Shown: positions 24,382 to 33,568 of the stretch, piece by piece
How the letters are laid out: every line of letters begins with the position of its first letter
Position numbering within the stretch: position 1 is the first letter of the stretch
From: JBCBGF01 sp038526915
GTDB lineage: Bacteria; Pseudomonadota; Alphaproteobacteria; Rhodobacterales; Rhodobacteraceae
Reading direction: 5' to 3'
DNA length: 64,000 nt
Assembly: GCA_038526915.1 (NCBI GenBank)
Contig: JBCBGF010000010.1
Coordinates: 57,248 to 121,247 of the forward strand
Position numbers and translations under genes: made by a program
Notes under the pieces: generated by a model
Database searches by the model: none
What the model was told of the DNA's origin: nothing
What the model saw: only the letters and a program-made list of their open reading frames with translations

Positions 24382-25908
24382 TCAATCCCGATTCGACCGG
24401 GCCACACCCCCCAACACCAACAGCGCCAGCCCAAGGGCAATCCCCAGCGGCCAGTCCCCGGTGCGGCTGTAGAGCGTAGGTGCCCCCGGCGGCGGCAGGG
24501 GCGCATCGATGAACCCCGCCGCGCCCAGCGGCAGGCTGTCCATCACCCGCCCGCCCGCATCGATCATCGCCGAGATCCCGGTATTGGCCACACGAACCAC
24601 CGGCAGCCCCTGTTCCACCGCCCGCGCGCGGGCCTGGGCCAGGTGCTGGTAGGGGCCTGCGATCTGGCCGAACCAGGCGTCGTTCGTGATATGCATGATC
24701 CAGTCGGGCCGGTCGGGGGCCTGCGTGATATTGTGGGGAAAAATCGCCTCATAGCAAATGAGCGGCAAGGCCTGTCCCAGCGCCCCAAAGCCCACCAATG
24801 CTGGCCCCGGACCGGGCGAATAGCCAAACCCATCCCGCGCGGCCAGCCCGTTTATCCCCGCCCAGGCGGCGATATGGCCCAGAGGCATGTACTCCCCAAA
24901 GGGCACCAAGTGGTGCTTGTCATAAAGCGCGGTCACCGCCCCCGCACCGTCAATCACCGCCATCGCGTTATGCGCCCGCACCCCCTCGCGCCTGAGAAGG
25001 CCCAGCGCCACGGGCCGGTCGCCCGCCGCGTCAGAGATGTAACGCAGGGCATCGTCGGCCCGCTCCAGCGGCCAGGGGATCGCGGTTTCAGGCCAGATCA
25101 CCAGATCGGGCGGGGTCTCGGCCGGGGCGGCGCTGAACTCCAGCTGGCGGCGGAAAAAGACCGGGATAAACTCGGGGTCCCATTTCTGGTGCTGGGGGGC
25201 ATTGGGCTGGACGAGACGAACAATGGGCCTGTTTTCGGTTGATTGTTCGGGCGGCGCCAGCGCCGCGCCGCCCAGCACGAAGGCGGCAGATGTCGCCACC
25301 GCGATCGCCAGCCCAACGCCCAGCCCGCGCCGCCATAGAACCCCGCCTGCCACGGCCACCAGCGCCAGCGTCAGGAACGTCACCCCATAGGGCCCCACCA
25401 GCCGCGACCAGTAGAGCGCTGGCGTCTCTGTCCAGATGTAGCCGATCATCGCCCAGGGAAACCCGGTCAGGACATAGCCGCGCACCAGTTCCGCGAGGGC
25501 CAGCGCCACCGGAAAGGCCAAAGCAAACCGCAGCGGTGTGCCGCCGATAGCCCGCGCCACTCCCGCCGCCAGCCCCCAGAAGAGCGCAAGGCCCCCCGCG
25601 AGCAGGATCAGCGCAAACGGCGCCATCCAGCCATGGCGGGCGATGTCCACCAAAAACGGCTCGACTATCCAGTGCAGGGTGAGCGCGAAATAACCCGTCC
25701 CAAACGCCCAGCCCAAACCGGCGGCGCGCCGCGGGCTCTCGCTCAGCGCCGTCATCAGGAAGAGGGCAAGAAGCCCCGCCACGGCCAGCGGTACCAGCGC
25801 AAACGGCACCTGCCCCAGCCCCGCCACCACGCCGCCAAGTGCGGCAAGGCCCATCCGCTGTGTCTGACTGCGGTCGCCGTACCAGACGGCCACCCGCCCC
25901 TCAGGCAT
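24382..25908 (-). CDS. lnt: Apolipoprotein N-acyltransferase
   Basis: The 508-aa inner-membrane enzyme has about seven N-terminal hydrophobic helices and then a carbon-nitrogen-hydrolase domain. The catalytic triad is visible as E in VIWPETAIPWPL, K in YDKHHLVPFGEYMPLG and C in LPLICYEAIFPH. It adds the third acyl chain to lipoproteins, which are then handled by the Lol system also present in this window. The start ATG 25908 overlaps the end of ybeX by 8 nt. The gene order phoH-ybeY-ybeX-lnt is the classic one. Confidence 0.93.
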   Translation of the reverse strand: MPEGRVAVWYGDRSQTQRMGLAALGGVVAGLGQVPFALVPLAVAGLLALFLMTALSESPRRAAGLGWAFGTGYFALTLHWIVEPFLVDIARHGWMAPFALILLAGGLALFWGLAAGVARAIGGTPLRFALAFPVALALAELVRGYVLTGFPWAMIGYIWTETPALYWSRLVGPYGVTFLTLALVAVAGGVLWRRGLGVGLAIAVATSAAFVLGGAALAPPEQSTENRPIVRLVQPNAPQHQKWDPEFIPVFFRRQLEFSAAPAETPPDLVIWPETAIPWPLERADDALRYISDAAGDRPVALGLLRREGVRAHNAMAVIDGAGAVTALYDKHHLVPFGEYMPLGHIAAWAGINGLAARDGFGYSPGPGPALVGFGALGQALPLICYEAIFPHNITQAPDRPDWIMHITNDAWFGQIAGPYQHLAQARARAVEQGLPVVRVANTGISAMIDAGGRVMDSLPLGAAGFIDAPLPPPGAPTLYSRTGDWPLGIALGLALLVLGGVARSNRD

Positions 25909-26824
25909 CCGCGGGCGAAGCCTCTGTGGTGTCGGGCAGACGCACGCGCAGGCGCTTGATCCGGCGGGGATCGGCATCGACCACTTCGAAATCGGGGCCG
26001 TCGGGGTGATGGATCATCTCGCCCCGCGCGGGCACCCGGCCCGCCAGCATGAACACCAGACCACCCAAGGTGTCGATCTCTTCCTCATCCTCGCCATTCA
26101 CCAGCTTGCGGCCGATCGCATCCTCGAACTCATCAAGGGGCGTGCGCGCCTGGGCAATGAAGCAACCCGGTTTCTCTTCGGTGAAAAAGCGCCCCTCGGC
26201 GATGTCGTGTTCATCCTCGATCTCGCCGATGACCTGTTCGATCAGGTCCTCGATCGTCACCAGGCCGTCGACCCCGCCATATTCATCGATCACGAGCGCC
26301 ATATGGGTGCGGTCCGACTGCATCTTTTGCAGCAGAACTCCGATGGGCATGGACGGTGGCGCGAACAACAGGGGCCGGAGCATCTTCGACAGGTTGAACC
26401 GCCCGCCCCCGCCGTTGAAACCGTGGCTAAGGGCAAAGTCCTTCAGATGCACGAGGCCTGTGGGCGTATCGAGCGTATCCTTGTAGACCGGCAGCCGGGT
26501 CAGCCCGCTGTCACGGAACACCGCGACCAGATCGTCTTTCTTGATGTCTGAGGCGACCGAAATGATCTCGGCCCGCGGCAGCATCACGTCTTCCACGCGC
26601 ATCAGCCGCAGGTTGCCCAGGCCCAGGGGCATCGCCTGCCCGTTCACGGGCTGCGGCTCGGGCCGGTCATCTGGGTCCGGTGTCTCATCTGAGCCGGTGA
26701 ATGCATTGATGAGCCGGCTAAAGAGCCCGGCTGGGGGTTGTGGATCGTCTTGCCTCGATCCTGGGTCTTCGTCCTGCGGCGCGCCGTGCGCTGCGTTAGA
26801 AGATCCGTCCGACGTATCGCCCAT
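25901..26824 (-). CDS. ybeX: CorC/YbeX-type CBS-domain protein
   Basis: The 307-aa cytoplasmic protein has an acidic N-terminus (MGDTSDGSSNAAHG) and a paired CBS region (VEDVMLPRAEIISVASDIKKDDL to VIDEYGGVDGLVTIEDLIEQVIGEIEDEHD, about 80-210). A C-terminal CorC_HlyC domain follows (DTLGGLVFMLAGRVPARGE). It lacks membrane helices, so it is of the short YbeX/CorC form. Start 26824 is preferred over 26860 because the upstream residues are basic and not conserved-looking. It is linked to ribosome and RNA metabolism through its conserved neighbours ybeY and phoH. Confidence 0.9.
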   Translation of the reverse strand: MGDTSDGSSNAAHGAPQDEDPGSRQDDPQPPAGLFSRLINAFTGSDETPDPDDRPEPQPVNGQAMPLGLGNLRLMRVEDVMLPRAEIISVASDIKKDDLVAVFRDSGLTRLPVYKDTLDTPTGLVHLKDFALSHGFNGGGGRFNLSKMLRPLLFAPPSMPIGVLLQKMQSDRTHMALVIDEYGGVDGLVTIEDLIEQVIGEIEDEHDIAEGRFFTEEKPGCFIAQARTPLDEFEDAIGRKLVNGEDEEEIDTLGGLVFMLAGRVPARGEMIHHPDGPDFEVVDADPRRIKRLRVRLPDTTEASPADA

Positions 26825-26863
26825 CTGACCTTTCCGTTTACCGCGCCAATACCGGCGCATGGG

Positions 26864-27328
26864 TTAATATGGGTTTGCCACCCCAAGGCTGGCAAGTATT
26901 TCGATCTCTGTGCCTTCCATCACCCGGGCCTCGGCCTCGGTTTCGTGGTCATAGCCCAGAAGATGCAAGGTTGCATGCACCAATAGATGCAGGAGGTGCA
27001 TGTCAAGATTAAGACCAGCTTCCGACGCTTCGCGGACGCAGGTCTCCCAGGCAATCGCGATGTCGCCCAGTTCCGGCCCCTCGCCCGGATCGGGCGGCGC
27101 GCCGCGGGTGGCCGCGGGCCAGGAGAGGACGTTGGTGGGGGTGGGCTTGCCGCGGAAGTCGCGGTTCAGTTCGGCAATGCGCGCGTCGTCGCAGGCGAGG
27201 AGGGCGATTTCGTGTGCATCGGGGGCGAGGCCCAGATGCGCGAGCGCGGCGGTTGTCGCGCGTTTGGCCAGATCGGTTAGCGACGCCTCGTGCCACGCCC
27301 CACCCTCGATGACGATCTCGACACTCAC
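26864..27328 (-). CDS. ybeY: Endoribonuclease YbeY / rRNA maturation factor
   Basis: The 154-aa metalloprotein has the zinc-binding motif HLLVHATLHLLGYDH (HxxxHxxxxxH) at about 113-127 and the conserved RIAELNRDFRGKPTPTNVLSWPA block. It takes part in 16S rRNA 3' maturation and ribosome quality control. It lies between phoH and ybeX on the same strand, as in many proteobacteria. Confidence 0.94.
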   Translation of the reverse strand: MSVEIVIEGGAWHEASLTDLAKRATTAALAHLGLAPDAHEIALLACDDARIAELNRDFRGKPTPTNVLSWPAATRGAPPDPGEGPELGDIAIAWETCVREASEAGLNLDMHLLHLLVHATLHLLGYDHETEAEARVMEGTEIEILASLGVANPY

Positions 27329-27403
27329 CGTGTCTTTGGTCCGAAAATATCCCGGGGGGCGTTCCGGAACGCGTCCGGGACGGGGGGCAGCGCCCCCTGC
27401 CCG

Positions 27404-28414
27404 CTATCCACCATCAGCGTCATAGGCTTCGATGATCTTCGCCACCAACGGATGGCGCACCACATCTTTCGCCGTAAAGTAGTTGAACGCGATGCTGTCG
27501 ATATTGCCCAACAAGCGTTCGGCGTCATGCAGCCCGCTGGTCACACCCCGCGGCAGGTCCACCTGGCTGCGGTCGCCGGTGATCACCATGCGGCTGCCCT
27601 CGCCCAGACGGGTCAGGAACATCTTCATCTGCATCGCGGTGGCGTTCTGCGCCTCATCCAGCACCACAAAGGCATTGGCCAGCGTCCGCCCCCGCATGAA
27701 CGCCAAAGGCGCGATTTCGATGCGCTTTTCTTCGATTAGCTTGGCCACCTGTTTGCCCGGCAGGAAGTCCCCCAATGCATCATAGAGAGGCTGCATGTAG
27801 GGATCGACCTTGTCCTTCATGTCACCGGGCAGAAAGCCCAGACGTTCCCCGGCCTCCACCGCGGGACGGGACAGGATGATCTTGTCCACATGGCCTTCGA
27901 TGAACATCGACACGCCCACGGCGACCGCAAGATAGGTCTTGCCGGTGCCCGCAGGCCCGATGCCAAAGGCAAGCTCATTGGCAAAGAGCGCCCGCACATA
28001 GGCTTTTTGGGCATCTGTCCGAGGCTCAACTAGCTTCTTGCGGGTCTTGATCTCAACCCGGCCGCCCTTGAACATCTCGATCTGGTCGCCCGCCCGGGTG
28101 CCGGTGTCCTTCTCGGACCCGCCCATGCGAATCTCGCCGTCAATCTCGCCCGCGTCGATGGTGCGGCCTGCTTCGAGCTTTTGATAGAGCCCCTCCAGCA
28201 CCCGGATCGCATGGGCGCGAGTGTCGTCTTCGCCGATCACGGCCAGTTGGTTGCCGCGGCGGAGGATCTGAACGCTCAGTTCGTGTTCGATCTGGGCCAG
28301 GTTGCGGTCAAATTCGCCGCAAAGGTCGATGAGAAGGCGGTTGTCGGGAAATTCCACAAGCGTTTCGTGGATATCCTCGGAGATGGCGGGATCGGTCAAT
28401 GCGCTGATGGCCAA
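27404..28414 (-). CDS. phoH: PhoH family ATPase
   Basis: The 336-aa protein carries the P-loop FGIGPAGTGKTYLAVAVGV (about 153-171), the Walker B VVLDEAQNATAMQMKMFLTRLG (about 252-273) and the GDRSQVDLPRGVTSGL motif, all diagnostic of PhoH/YbeZ. An N-terminal KH-like segment (LCGEFDRNLAQIEHELSVQILRRGNQLAVIG) precedes the ATPase core. It probably acts as an RNA helicase-like partner of YbeY. It heads the phoH-ybeY-ybeX-lnt string. Confidence 0.94.
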   Translation of the reverse strand: MAISALTDPAISEDIHETLVEFPDNRLLIDLCGEFDRNLAQIEHELSVQILRRGNQLAVIGEDDTRAHAIRVLEGLYQKLEAGRTIDAGEIDGEIRMGGSEKDTGTRAGDQIEMFKGGRVEIKTRKKLVEPRTDAQKAYVRALFANELAFGIGPAGTGKTYLAVAVGVSMFIEGHVDKIILSRPAVEAGERLGFLPGDMKDKVDPYMQPLYDALGDFLPGKQVAKLIEEKRIEIAPLAFMRGRTLANAFVVLDEAQNATAMQMKMFLTRLGEGSRMVITGDRSQVDLPRGVTSGLHDAERLLGNIDSIAFNYFTAKDVVRHPLVAKIIEAYDADGG

Positions 28415-28564
28415 GCAATGCTCCGTTGCGGGGTGCCGTTGGTCGGGATGGTACAGATAGTGCGCGGTGGCACAAGGTGTTGCGGGAAAATGTCGTGAAA
28501 ATATCGCGGGATTGGAATGGGTGGGCCGTCTCGGTGATCCAATCGGCTATTTTTCGCGACAGAA

Positions 28565-28727
28565 GCCGGGTCAGCGCCTGCCCGTGGGATGGCGCAGCAA
28601 CCGCTCGCCTAAGCGCTTTATGGCAGCAAGGTACATCTTCAATGTCCACCGCGCGCCCGACCGCAATAGCGCCAGCCCGCCGGAACGGGCAGGCGCTGGC
28701 CCGGCGCCTTCGGCTCGTTCCGGGCCA
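28565..28727 (+). repeat. Structured intergenic element, copy D
   Basis: The outer stem is GCCGGGTCAGCGCCTGCCCG (28565-28584) with CGGGCAGGCGCTGGCCCGGC (28686-28705), 20 bp with one G-U-type pair. The inner stem is TGGCGC/GCGCCA (28590-28595/28669-28674). The core reads GCGCTTTATGG and AAGGTACATCTTC (about 28614-28640). A third arm CCGGGCCA (28720-28727) is complementary to TGGCCCGG (28697-28704). It lies between the promoter side of phoH and the 3' end of the CoA-transferase gene. The other DNA in this gap (28415-28741) shows no gene. Confidence 0.8.
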
Positions 28728-28741
28728 AGAAGGCTCCGCCC

Positions 28742-30667
28742 CTACCCCCGCTCCAAAAACCGCCGCGCATCCGCCGCGCTCTCAAACACATGCGCCGCCT
28801 GCTCGGATGAGAACGATTGCCCCAGCTTGCGCCGCATAAAGGCCGATCCCGAATACCTTGTGATCGTGCGATAAAACCGGTCCGACAGCCAATCGACCAT
28901 CGCGAAATACTCGCGCTCTATATCCTCCTCGATCCGGGTGCCGTCGTAGTTCACCACCACATCCACCCGCGCGCCCAGCCGCCCGCAGACCTCTTCCACC
29001 CGCTCGCGGATCGCCTCGATATCGGCCCGCGCGCGCACGCGCAGCTTCTCGAAGTTGATGAACAGCACCGTGCCCGAGGCGTTGAGCGCGATCCGGTCCG
29101 CCAGATCGAGGTGCAAAAGTTCGGTTTTCAGATCCATTGGTGCAGGCGCGAAGATGCGTGCATCCATCGGGGCCACGTCGCCCACGATGGGGGTGAAATC
29201 GAGCTGGGCCAGCACGTCGCGCTCGACCTCCAGCCCCGGCGCGATCTCGATCAGCTCCAGCCCCTCGGGCGTCAGGCGGAAGACGCAGCGTTCGGTGACG
29301 TAGAGAACGGGTTTGCGGGCTGACAGCGCCTGGGCACCGGAAAAAGTAATCTGACCAACGGCTTCCAGGCCTTTGCGCATCTTGCCTTCCCGCGCGATGA
29401 AGGCCTCATTGTCCTTCACCTCAAACGCCAGCCCCCCCGCCGTCAGCGTGCCGGTGAACACCACGCGCCGGGCGTTCTGGCTGATATTGATGAACCCGCC
29501 CGACCCCGCGAGCCGGGGGCCAAAGCGTGAGACATTGACGTTGCCTGACGCATCGAACTCGGCCATGCCGAGGATCGCGAGATCGAGGCCCCCGCCGTCA
29601 TAGAAGTCGAACTGCGCGTTTTGCGGCACGATCGCGTCGGTGTTCACCGCCGCCCCGAAATCGAGCCCGCTCGCCGGAAGCCCGCCGATCACACCGGGCT
29701 CTGCCGTCAGGGTGAAATGCTCTAACAGCCCCTCTTCCCCCACCACCTGCGCCACGCCTTCGGGCATCCCGATGCCTAGGTTGATCACCCCGTTCACCGG
29801 CAGCTCAAACGCCGCGCGGCGGGCGATGACCTTGCGCGCATCGAGGGACATGTCGCCCATCTCACTCGTATCGGCGCGGTAGCGGCCCGAGAAGGTATGG
29901 CTGTAGGGGGTCGCGAAGGTTTGCATGTGGTTGCCCACATCGGCCACCACGACCGCATCCACCAGCGCCGAGGGGATTTCCACGTCTCGCGGGTTCAGCG
30001 CGCCGCGCGCCACGGTGCGCTCCACCTGCACGATCACCACGCCACCCGAGTTCTTCACGGCCATGGCTTGCGCGAGGTTGTCGATGACCAGCGCCTCCCG
30101 CTCCATCGTGATGTTGCCGGCCTGATCGGCGGTGGTGCCGCGCAACAGCGCCACGTCGATGGGGCGTGCGGGGTAGAACAGGTGCTCGTCGCCGCTGATC
30201 TCCATCAGCTCCACCATCTCCTCGGTCGAGATCTCGTTGATCCGCCCGCCTTCGATCCGAGGATCGACAAAGGTCCCGAGCCCCACCTTGGTCAGCGCGC
30301 CGGGACGGCCTGCGGCGATATCGCGGTAGAGGTGGCTGATCACGCCCTGGGGCAGGTTGTAGCCCGCGATCTTGCCCTCGGTGGCGAGCCGGGCGACCTT
30401 GGGGATCAGGCCCCAATGCCCGCCGATCACGCATTTCAGCATCCCCTCATGGCCCAGACGGTTCAGGCCCTTTTCCCGCCCATCCCCCTGGCCTGCGGCG
30501 AAAAACAGCGTGAGGTCGCGGGGGTGGCCTGTGTCGAGGAAGCGCGCCTCAAGCGCGAGGAGAAGCTCTTCTGGCACGCCGATACCGACGAAGCCTGAGG
30601 TGGTGACGGTGTCACCATCCGAGATCAGTTCGGCCGCGGCGGCGGCAGTGATGACTTTTCGTTTCAT
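28742..30667 (-). CDS. Acyl-CoA:acetate/3-ketoacid CoA-transferase, fused subunits with C-terminal extension
   Basis: The 641-aa protein joins both family I CoA-transferase subunits. The alpha half begins with RKVITAAAAAELISDGDTVTTSGFVGIGVPEELL, and the beta half contains NLGIGMPEGVAQVVGEEGLLEHFTLTAEPGVIGG, where the Glu of TAEPG is the probable catalytic thioester residue. Propionate CoA-transferases are usually about 520 aa; here about 120 extra residues (from LHLDLADRIALNASGTVLFIN onward) form a separate C-terminal domain. It would move CoA between short acyl groups in the cytoplasm. The physiological pair is unknown. Confidence 0.87.
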   Translation of the reverse strand: MKRKVITAAAAAELISDGDTVTTSGFVGIGVPEELLLALEARFLDTGHPRDLTLFFAAGQGDGREKGLNRLGHEGMLKCVIGGHWGLIPKVARLATEGKIAGYNLPQGVISHLYRDIAAGRPGALTKVGLGTFVDPRIEGGRINEISTEEMVELMEISGDEHLFYPARPIDVALLRGTTADQAGNITMEREALVIDNLAQAMAVKNSGGVVIVQVERTVARGALNPRDVEIPSALVDAVVVADVGNHMQTFATPYSHTFSGRYRADTSEMGDMSLDARKVIARRAAFELPVNGVINLGIGMPEGVAQVVGEEGLLEHFTLTAEPGVIGGLPASGLDFGAAVNTDAIVPQNAQFDFYDGGGLDLAILGMAEFDASGNVNVSRFGPRLAGSGGFINISQNARRVVFTGTLTAGGLAFEVKDNEAFIAREGKMRKGLEAVGQITFSGAQALSARKPVLYVTERCVFRLTPEGLELIEIAPGLEVERDVLAQLDFTPIVGDVAPMDARIFAPAPMDLKTELLHLDLADRIALNASGTVLFINFEKLRVRARADIEAIRERVEEVCGRLGARVDVVVNYDGTRIEEDIEREYFAMVDWLSDRFYRTITRYSGSAFMRRKLGQSFSSEQAAHVFESAADARRFLERG

Positions 30668-30743
30668 GGGCTCCTCCCCCTGGGCGTTGAGTGTGGCGTG
30701 GGGGGTATGGGGTGGTCAACGGGGTTGGACTTCCAAGCGACAG

Positions 30744-30900
30744 AGGCCATTGCAGGCCCGTGGGTGGGCGACCCGGCCTCTCGCGTGGCCGCTTAATCTC
30801 ACAAAGCACATCTTCCGCATCGCCTGCGCCCTGCATCAGCAAATCGCCGACCCGGCGGGCGGGCCTGCGATGGCCGGGGCCTGCGGCCTGTTAACCGGCT
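30744..30900 (+). repeat. Structured intergenic element, copy B
   Basis: The outer stem is GGCCATTGCAGGCCCG (30744-30759) with CGGGCCTGCGATGGCC (30860-30875), 16 bp with one G-U-type pair where copy A has G-C. The inner stem is GGCGA/TCGCC. The core reads CCGCTTAATC and AAGCACATCTTCC. A third arm CCGGCT (30895-30900) can pair with GGCCGG (30872-30877). It lies between the divergent CoA-transferase and GlpR-like genes, ending about 105 nt before the latter. About 92 per cent of copy A is repeated here by eye. Confidence 0.8.
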
Positions 30901-31006
30901 TGGAGAAAAGCGATATCCTCGCGACTTTCTTTTTTGTATTGCGCGAAAGCTAAACGAAACCACTTTTCTCTAGCCAACCCGCCCGTCCTGCCCTACTCCA
31001 CCGCCC

Positions 31007-31780
31007 ATGGACGTAACCCACCGCCACGACGATATCCTCACCCTCCTAGCCCGCGAGGGCCAAGTGGAGGTGGACGATCTCGTGCGCCGGTATGCCGTCA
31101 CCCCTCAAACGATCCGCACCGATCTGCGCGATCTGAGCGACCGGGGGCTGGTCACGCGCACCCATGGCGGGGCGCGGCGGGTGACGACGGTGACGAACCG
31201 CGACTATGCCGAGCGGCGGAAGCTGCGGGCCACGGCGAAGCGGGCGATCGGGCGGCTCGCGGCCTCACTGATCCCCGATGACTGCGCGGTGTCGATCAAT
31301 ATCGGGACGACGACGGAACAGGTAGCGGCCGGACTGACGGGGCATAGCGGGTTGGTGGTTTTGACCAACAATATCAACATCGTGAATGCGCTCATGGGCG
31401 GGAAGTGCCGGGACCTGATCCTGGTGGGCGGCACCGTGCGGCAGAGCGATGGGGCAATTGTGGGTGACGATGCGGTGGCGTTTCTGGAACGCTACAAGGC
31501 GGATGTGGCGGTGATTGGGGCCTCGGCCTTGGATGCCGATGGCTCGGTCACCGATTACGACGCGCGCGAGGTGTCGGTGGCCCGCGCGATCCTGCGCAAC
31601 GCGCGGCGGCGAATCCTGGTGGCGGATGGCTCGAAGTTCGAGCGCACCGCCCCGGTGCGGATTTGCGAGGTGGGGGAGGTAGATGTGTTCGTCTCGGACA
31701 CCGCGCCCCCGGCGGAGTTCGCGGCGGCTGCAGCTGCGGCGGGAACGGAAGTTTTGACAGTGGAGGATCAGCATGGCTGA
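31007..31780 (+). CDS. DeoR/GlpR family transcriptional regulator
   Basis: The 257-aa regulator has an N-terminal DeoR helix-turn-helix (RHDDILTLLAREGQVEVDDLVRRYAVTPQTIRTDLRDLSDRG, about 6-48, then LVTRTHGGARR). A sugar-phosphate sensor domain follows with SINIGTTTEQVAAGL and ILVADGSKFER. It overlaps glpD by 8 nt, so it most likely controls glycerol-3-phosphate use and responds to that metabolite. Autoregulation is probable because the two share one transcript. Confidence 0.9.
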   Translation: MDVTHRHDDILTLLAREGQVEVDDLVRRYAVTPQTIRTDLRDLSDRGLVTRTHGGARRVTTVTNRDYAERRKLRATAKRAIGRLAASLIPDDCAVSINIGTTTEQVAAGLTGHSGLVVLTNNINIVNALMGGKCRDLILVGGTVRQSDGAIVGDDAVAFLERYKADVAVIGASALDADGSVTDYDAREVSVARAILRNARRRILVADGSKFERTAPVRICEVGEVDVFVSDTAPPAEFAAAAAAAGTEVLTVEDQHG

Positions 31781-33344
31781 GACCGACTATGACGTGTTCA
31801 TCATCGGCGGCGGGATCAATGGCTGCGGGATCGCGCGGGATGCGGCGGGGCGTGGGTTGAAGGTGGGGCTGGCCGAGATGAATGATCTGGCCTCGGCCAC
31901 CTCGTCATCCTCCACCAAGCTGTTCCATGGCGGATTGCGCTATCTGGAGTATTTCGAGTTCCGGCTCGTGCGCGAGGCGTTGATCGAGCGAGAGGTTCTC
32001 CTCCGTGCGATGCCGCATATCAGTTGGCCGATGCGGTTCGTCCTGCCCTACCACGCGGATATGCGGTTCGAGAATGACACGCCGACATCGAAGCTGTTGT
32101 CCTTCGTCATGCCCTGGATGAAGGGGCGGCGGCCGGCCTGGCTGATCCGGCTGGGGCTGTTTCTTTATGACAACCTCGGGGGGCGGAAGATCCTGCCTGG
32201 AACGTCGACGGTATTCCTCAAGAACCGGCCCGAGGGCGATCCGCTGCAGGACCGGTTCGAGATGGCCTATGAGTATTCCGATTGCTGGGTCGAGGATTCG
32301 CGGCTCGTGGTGCTGAACGCGCGGGACGCGGCGATGCGCGGGGCGGATGTGATGACGCGGACGCGGGTGGTCTCCGCCGACCGGCAGGGGGATCACTGGG
32401 ACGTGGTGATCCAGGCCGGGGGCGAGACGCGGACGGTGACGGCGAAGATGCTGGTCAATGCCGGTGGCCCCTGGGTCGGCGATATCATCCGCAACACGGT
32501 GCGCTCGAACGCGACCGAAGGGGTGCGGCTGGTGCGGGGCAGCCATATCGTGGTGAAGCGTCTTTATGAGCATGAGAAATGCTATTTCTTCCAGGGCACC
32601 GATGGGCGGATCATCTTTGCGATCCCGTATGAGGGCGATTTCACGCTGATAGGCACGACGGATGCGGAGCATGCCGTTCCGTCTGAGAAGCCCGAATGCA
32701 CGCCGGAGGAGCGGGATTATCTGCTGGCCTTCGCGTCTGAGTATTTCAAGGAGCCGTTGGGTGTGGACGACGTGGTCTGGACCTATTCGGGGGTGCGGCC
32801 TCTCTATGACGACGGGGCGACCTCGGCGACGGCGGCGACGCGGGATTATGTGCTGAAGGTGGATGATACTGGTGGGGCGCCGGTGCTGAACGTCTTTGGC
32901 GGCAAGATCACGACGTATCGCCGGCTGGCGGAAAGCGCTGTGGCGAAGATCAAGCGGTACTTTCCGGGAACGCCGGGGGAGTGGACGGCGGGGGTGCCCC
33001 TGCCCGGCGGGAACTTCCCGGTGGACGGGGTGGAGCGGTTGGTCAGCGGTTTGCAGCGCGACTATCCGTTTCTGGACGCGCGGCAGGCGCGGCGGCTGGT
33101 GCGGGCTTATGGGCTGGAGGCGCGGGCCGTGTTGGGAGATGCGCGCGAGGCCGGGGATCTGGGCGAGGATTTCGGGGCCGGTGTGACGGCGCGGGAGCTG
33201 GATTGGGCCGTGGCGCATGAGTGGGTGCGGACGGCGGAGGATTTCGTGTGGCGGCGGACGAAGCTCGGGCTGCGGTTGAGTGAGGCGGAGGTGGCGCGGA
33301 TTGATGCGTATCTGCGCGGGGCTGAGGTGCGGTTGGCGGGGTAG
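31773..33344 (+). CDS. glpD: Aerobic glycerol-3-phosphate dehydrogenase
   Basis: The 523-aa FAD enzyme has the dinucleotide-binding motif DVFIIGGGINGCGIARDAAGRG (about 5-26), the family signature SATSSSSTKLFHGGLRYLEYFEFRLVREAL (about 44-73) and IIFAIPYEGDFTLIGTTDAEH. It oxidises glycerol-3-phosphate to DHAP at the membrane and passes electrons to quinone. The length is normal. No glycerol kinase or transporter genes are adjacent in this window. Confidence 0.95.
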   Translation: MAETDYDVFIIGGGINGCGIARDAAGRGLKVGLAEMNDLASATSSSSTKLFHGGLRYLEYFEFRLVREALIEREVLLRAMPHISWPMRFVLPYHADMRFENDTPTSKLLSFVMPWMKGRRPAWLIRLGLFLYDNLGGRKILPGTSTVFLKNRPEGDPLQDRFEMAYEYSDCWVEDSRLVVLNARDAAMRGADVMTRTRVVSADRQGDHWDVVIQAGGETRTVTAKMLVNAGGPWVGDIIRNTVRSNATEGVRLVRGSHIVVKRLYEHEKCYFFQGTDGRIIFAIPYEGDFTLIGTTDAEHAVPSEKPECTPEERDYLLAFASEYFKEPLGVDDVVWTYSGVRPLYDDGATSATAATRDYVLKVDDTGGAPVLNVFGGKITTYRRLAESAVAKIKRYFPGTPGEWTAGVPLPGGNFPVDGVERLVSGLQRDYPFLDARQARRLVRAYGLEARAVLGDAREAGDLGEDFGAGVTARELDWAVAHEWVRTAEDFVWRRTKLGLRLSEAEVARIDAYLRGAEVRLAG

Positions 33345-33368
33345 CGCCTCATAGCTGCTCTCTGCACG

Positions 33369-33426
33369 CCCCGGGCTTGACCCGGGGTCTCTTGCGGCGA
33401 ATGAGGTCCCGGATCAAGTCCGGGAC
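33369..33426. repeat. Pair of CCCGGG-type palindromes
   Basis: There are two palindromes, CCCCGGG-cttga-CCCGGGG (33369-33387) and GTCCCGGA-tcaag-TCCGGGAC (33406-33426), with an 18-bp gap. The arrangement mirrors the pair at 8488-8548. They follow the glpD stop and face the convergent mttB-like gene, so they may terminate or process either transcript. Confidence 0.6.
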
Positions 33427-33461
33427 GTACGCTAAACACTGGGCAACCAACTATGAGCTGA

Positions 33462-33526
33462 GGGCAGCGCCGACCCGAGGGAGTGGCGCTTTAGCGCCGC
33501 CCCGTGGGGGCGGGTCGGCGCTGCCC
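33462..33526. repeat. Nested stem element, type 2, complete copy
   Basis: The outer stem GGGCAGCGCCGACCCG (33462-33477) pairs perfectly with CGGGTCGGCGCTGCCC (33511-33526). Inside is a GGCGCT-tt-AGCGCC hairpin (33485-33498) followed by GCCCCGTGGGGGC. A second copy with different stem sequence but the same layout starts at 63946 and is cut by the window end. The element lies between the convergent glpD and mttB-like genes. Confidence 0.65.
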
Positions 33527-33568
33527 GACCTGTCGGTCGGGCGGCACAGTTGGGCTGCGGGATCGCTT

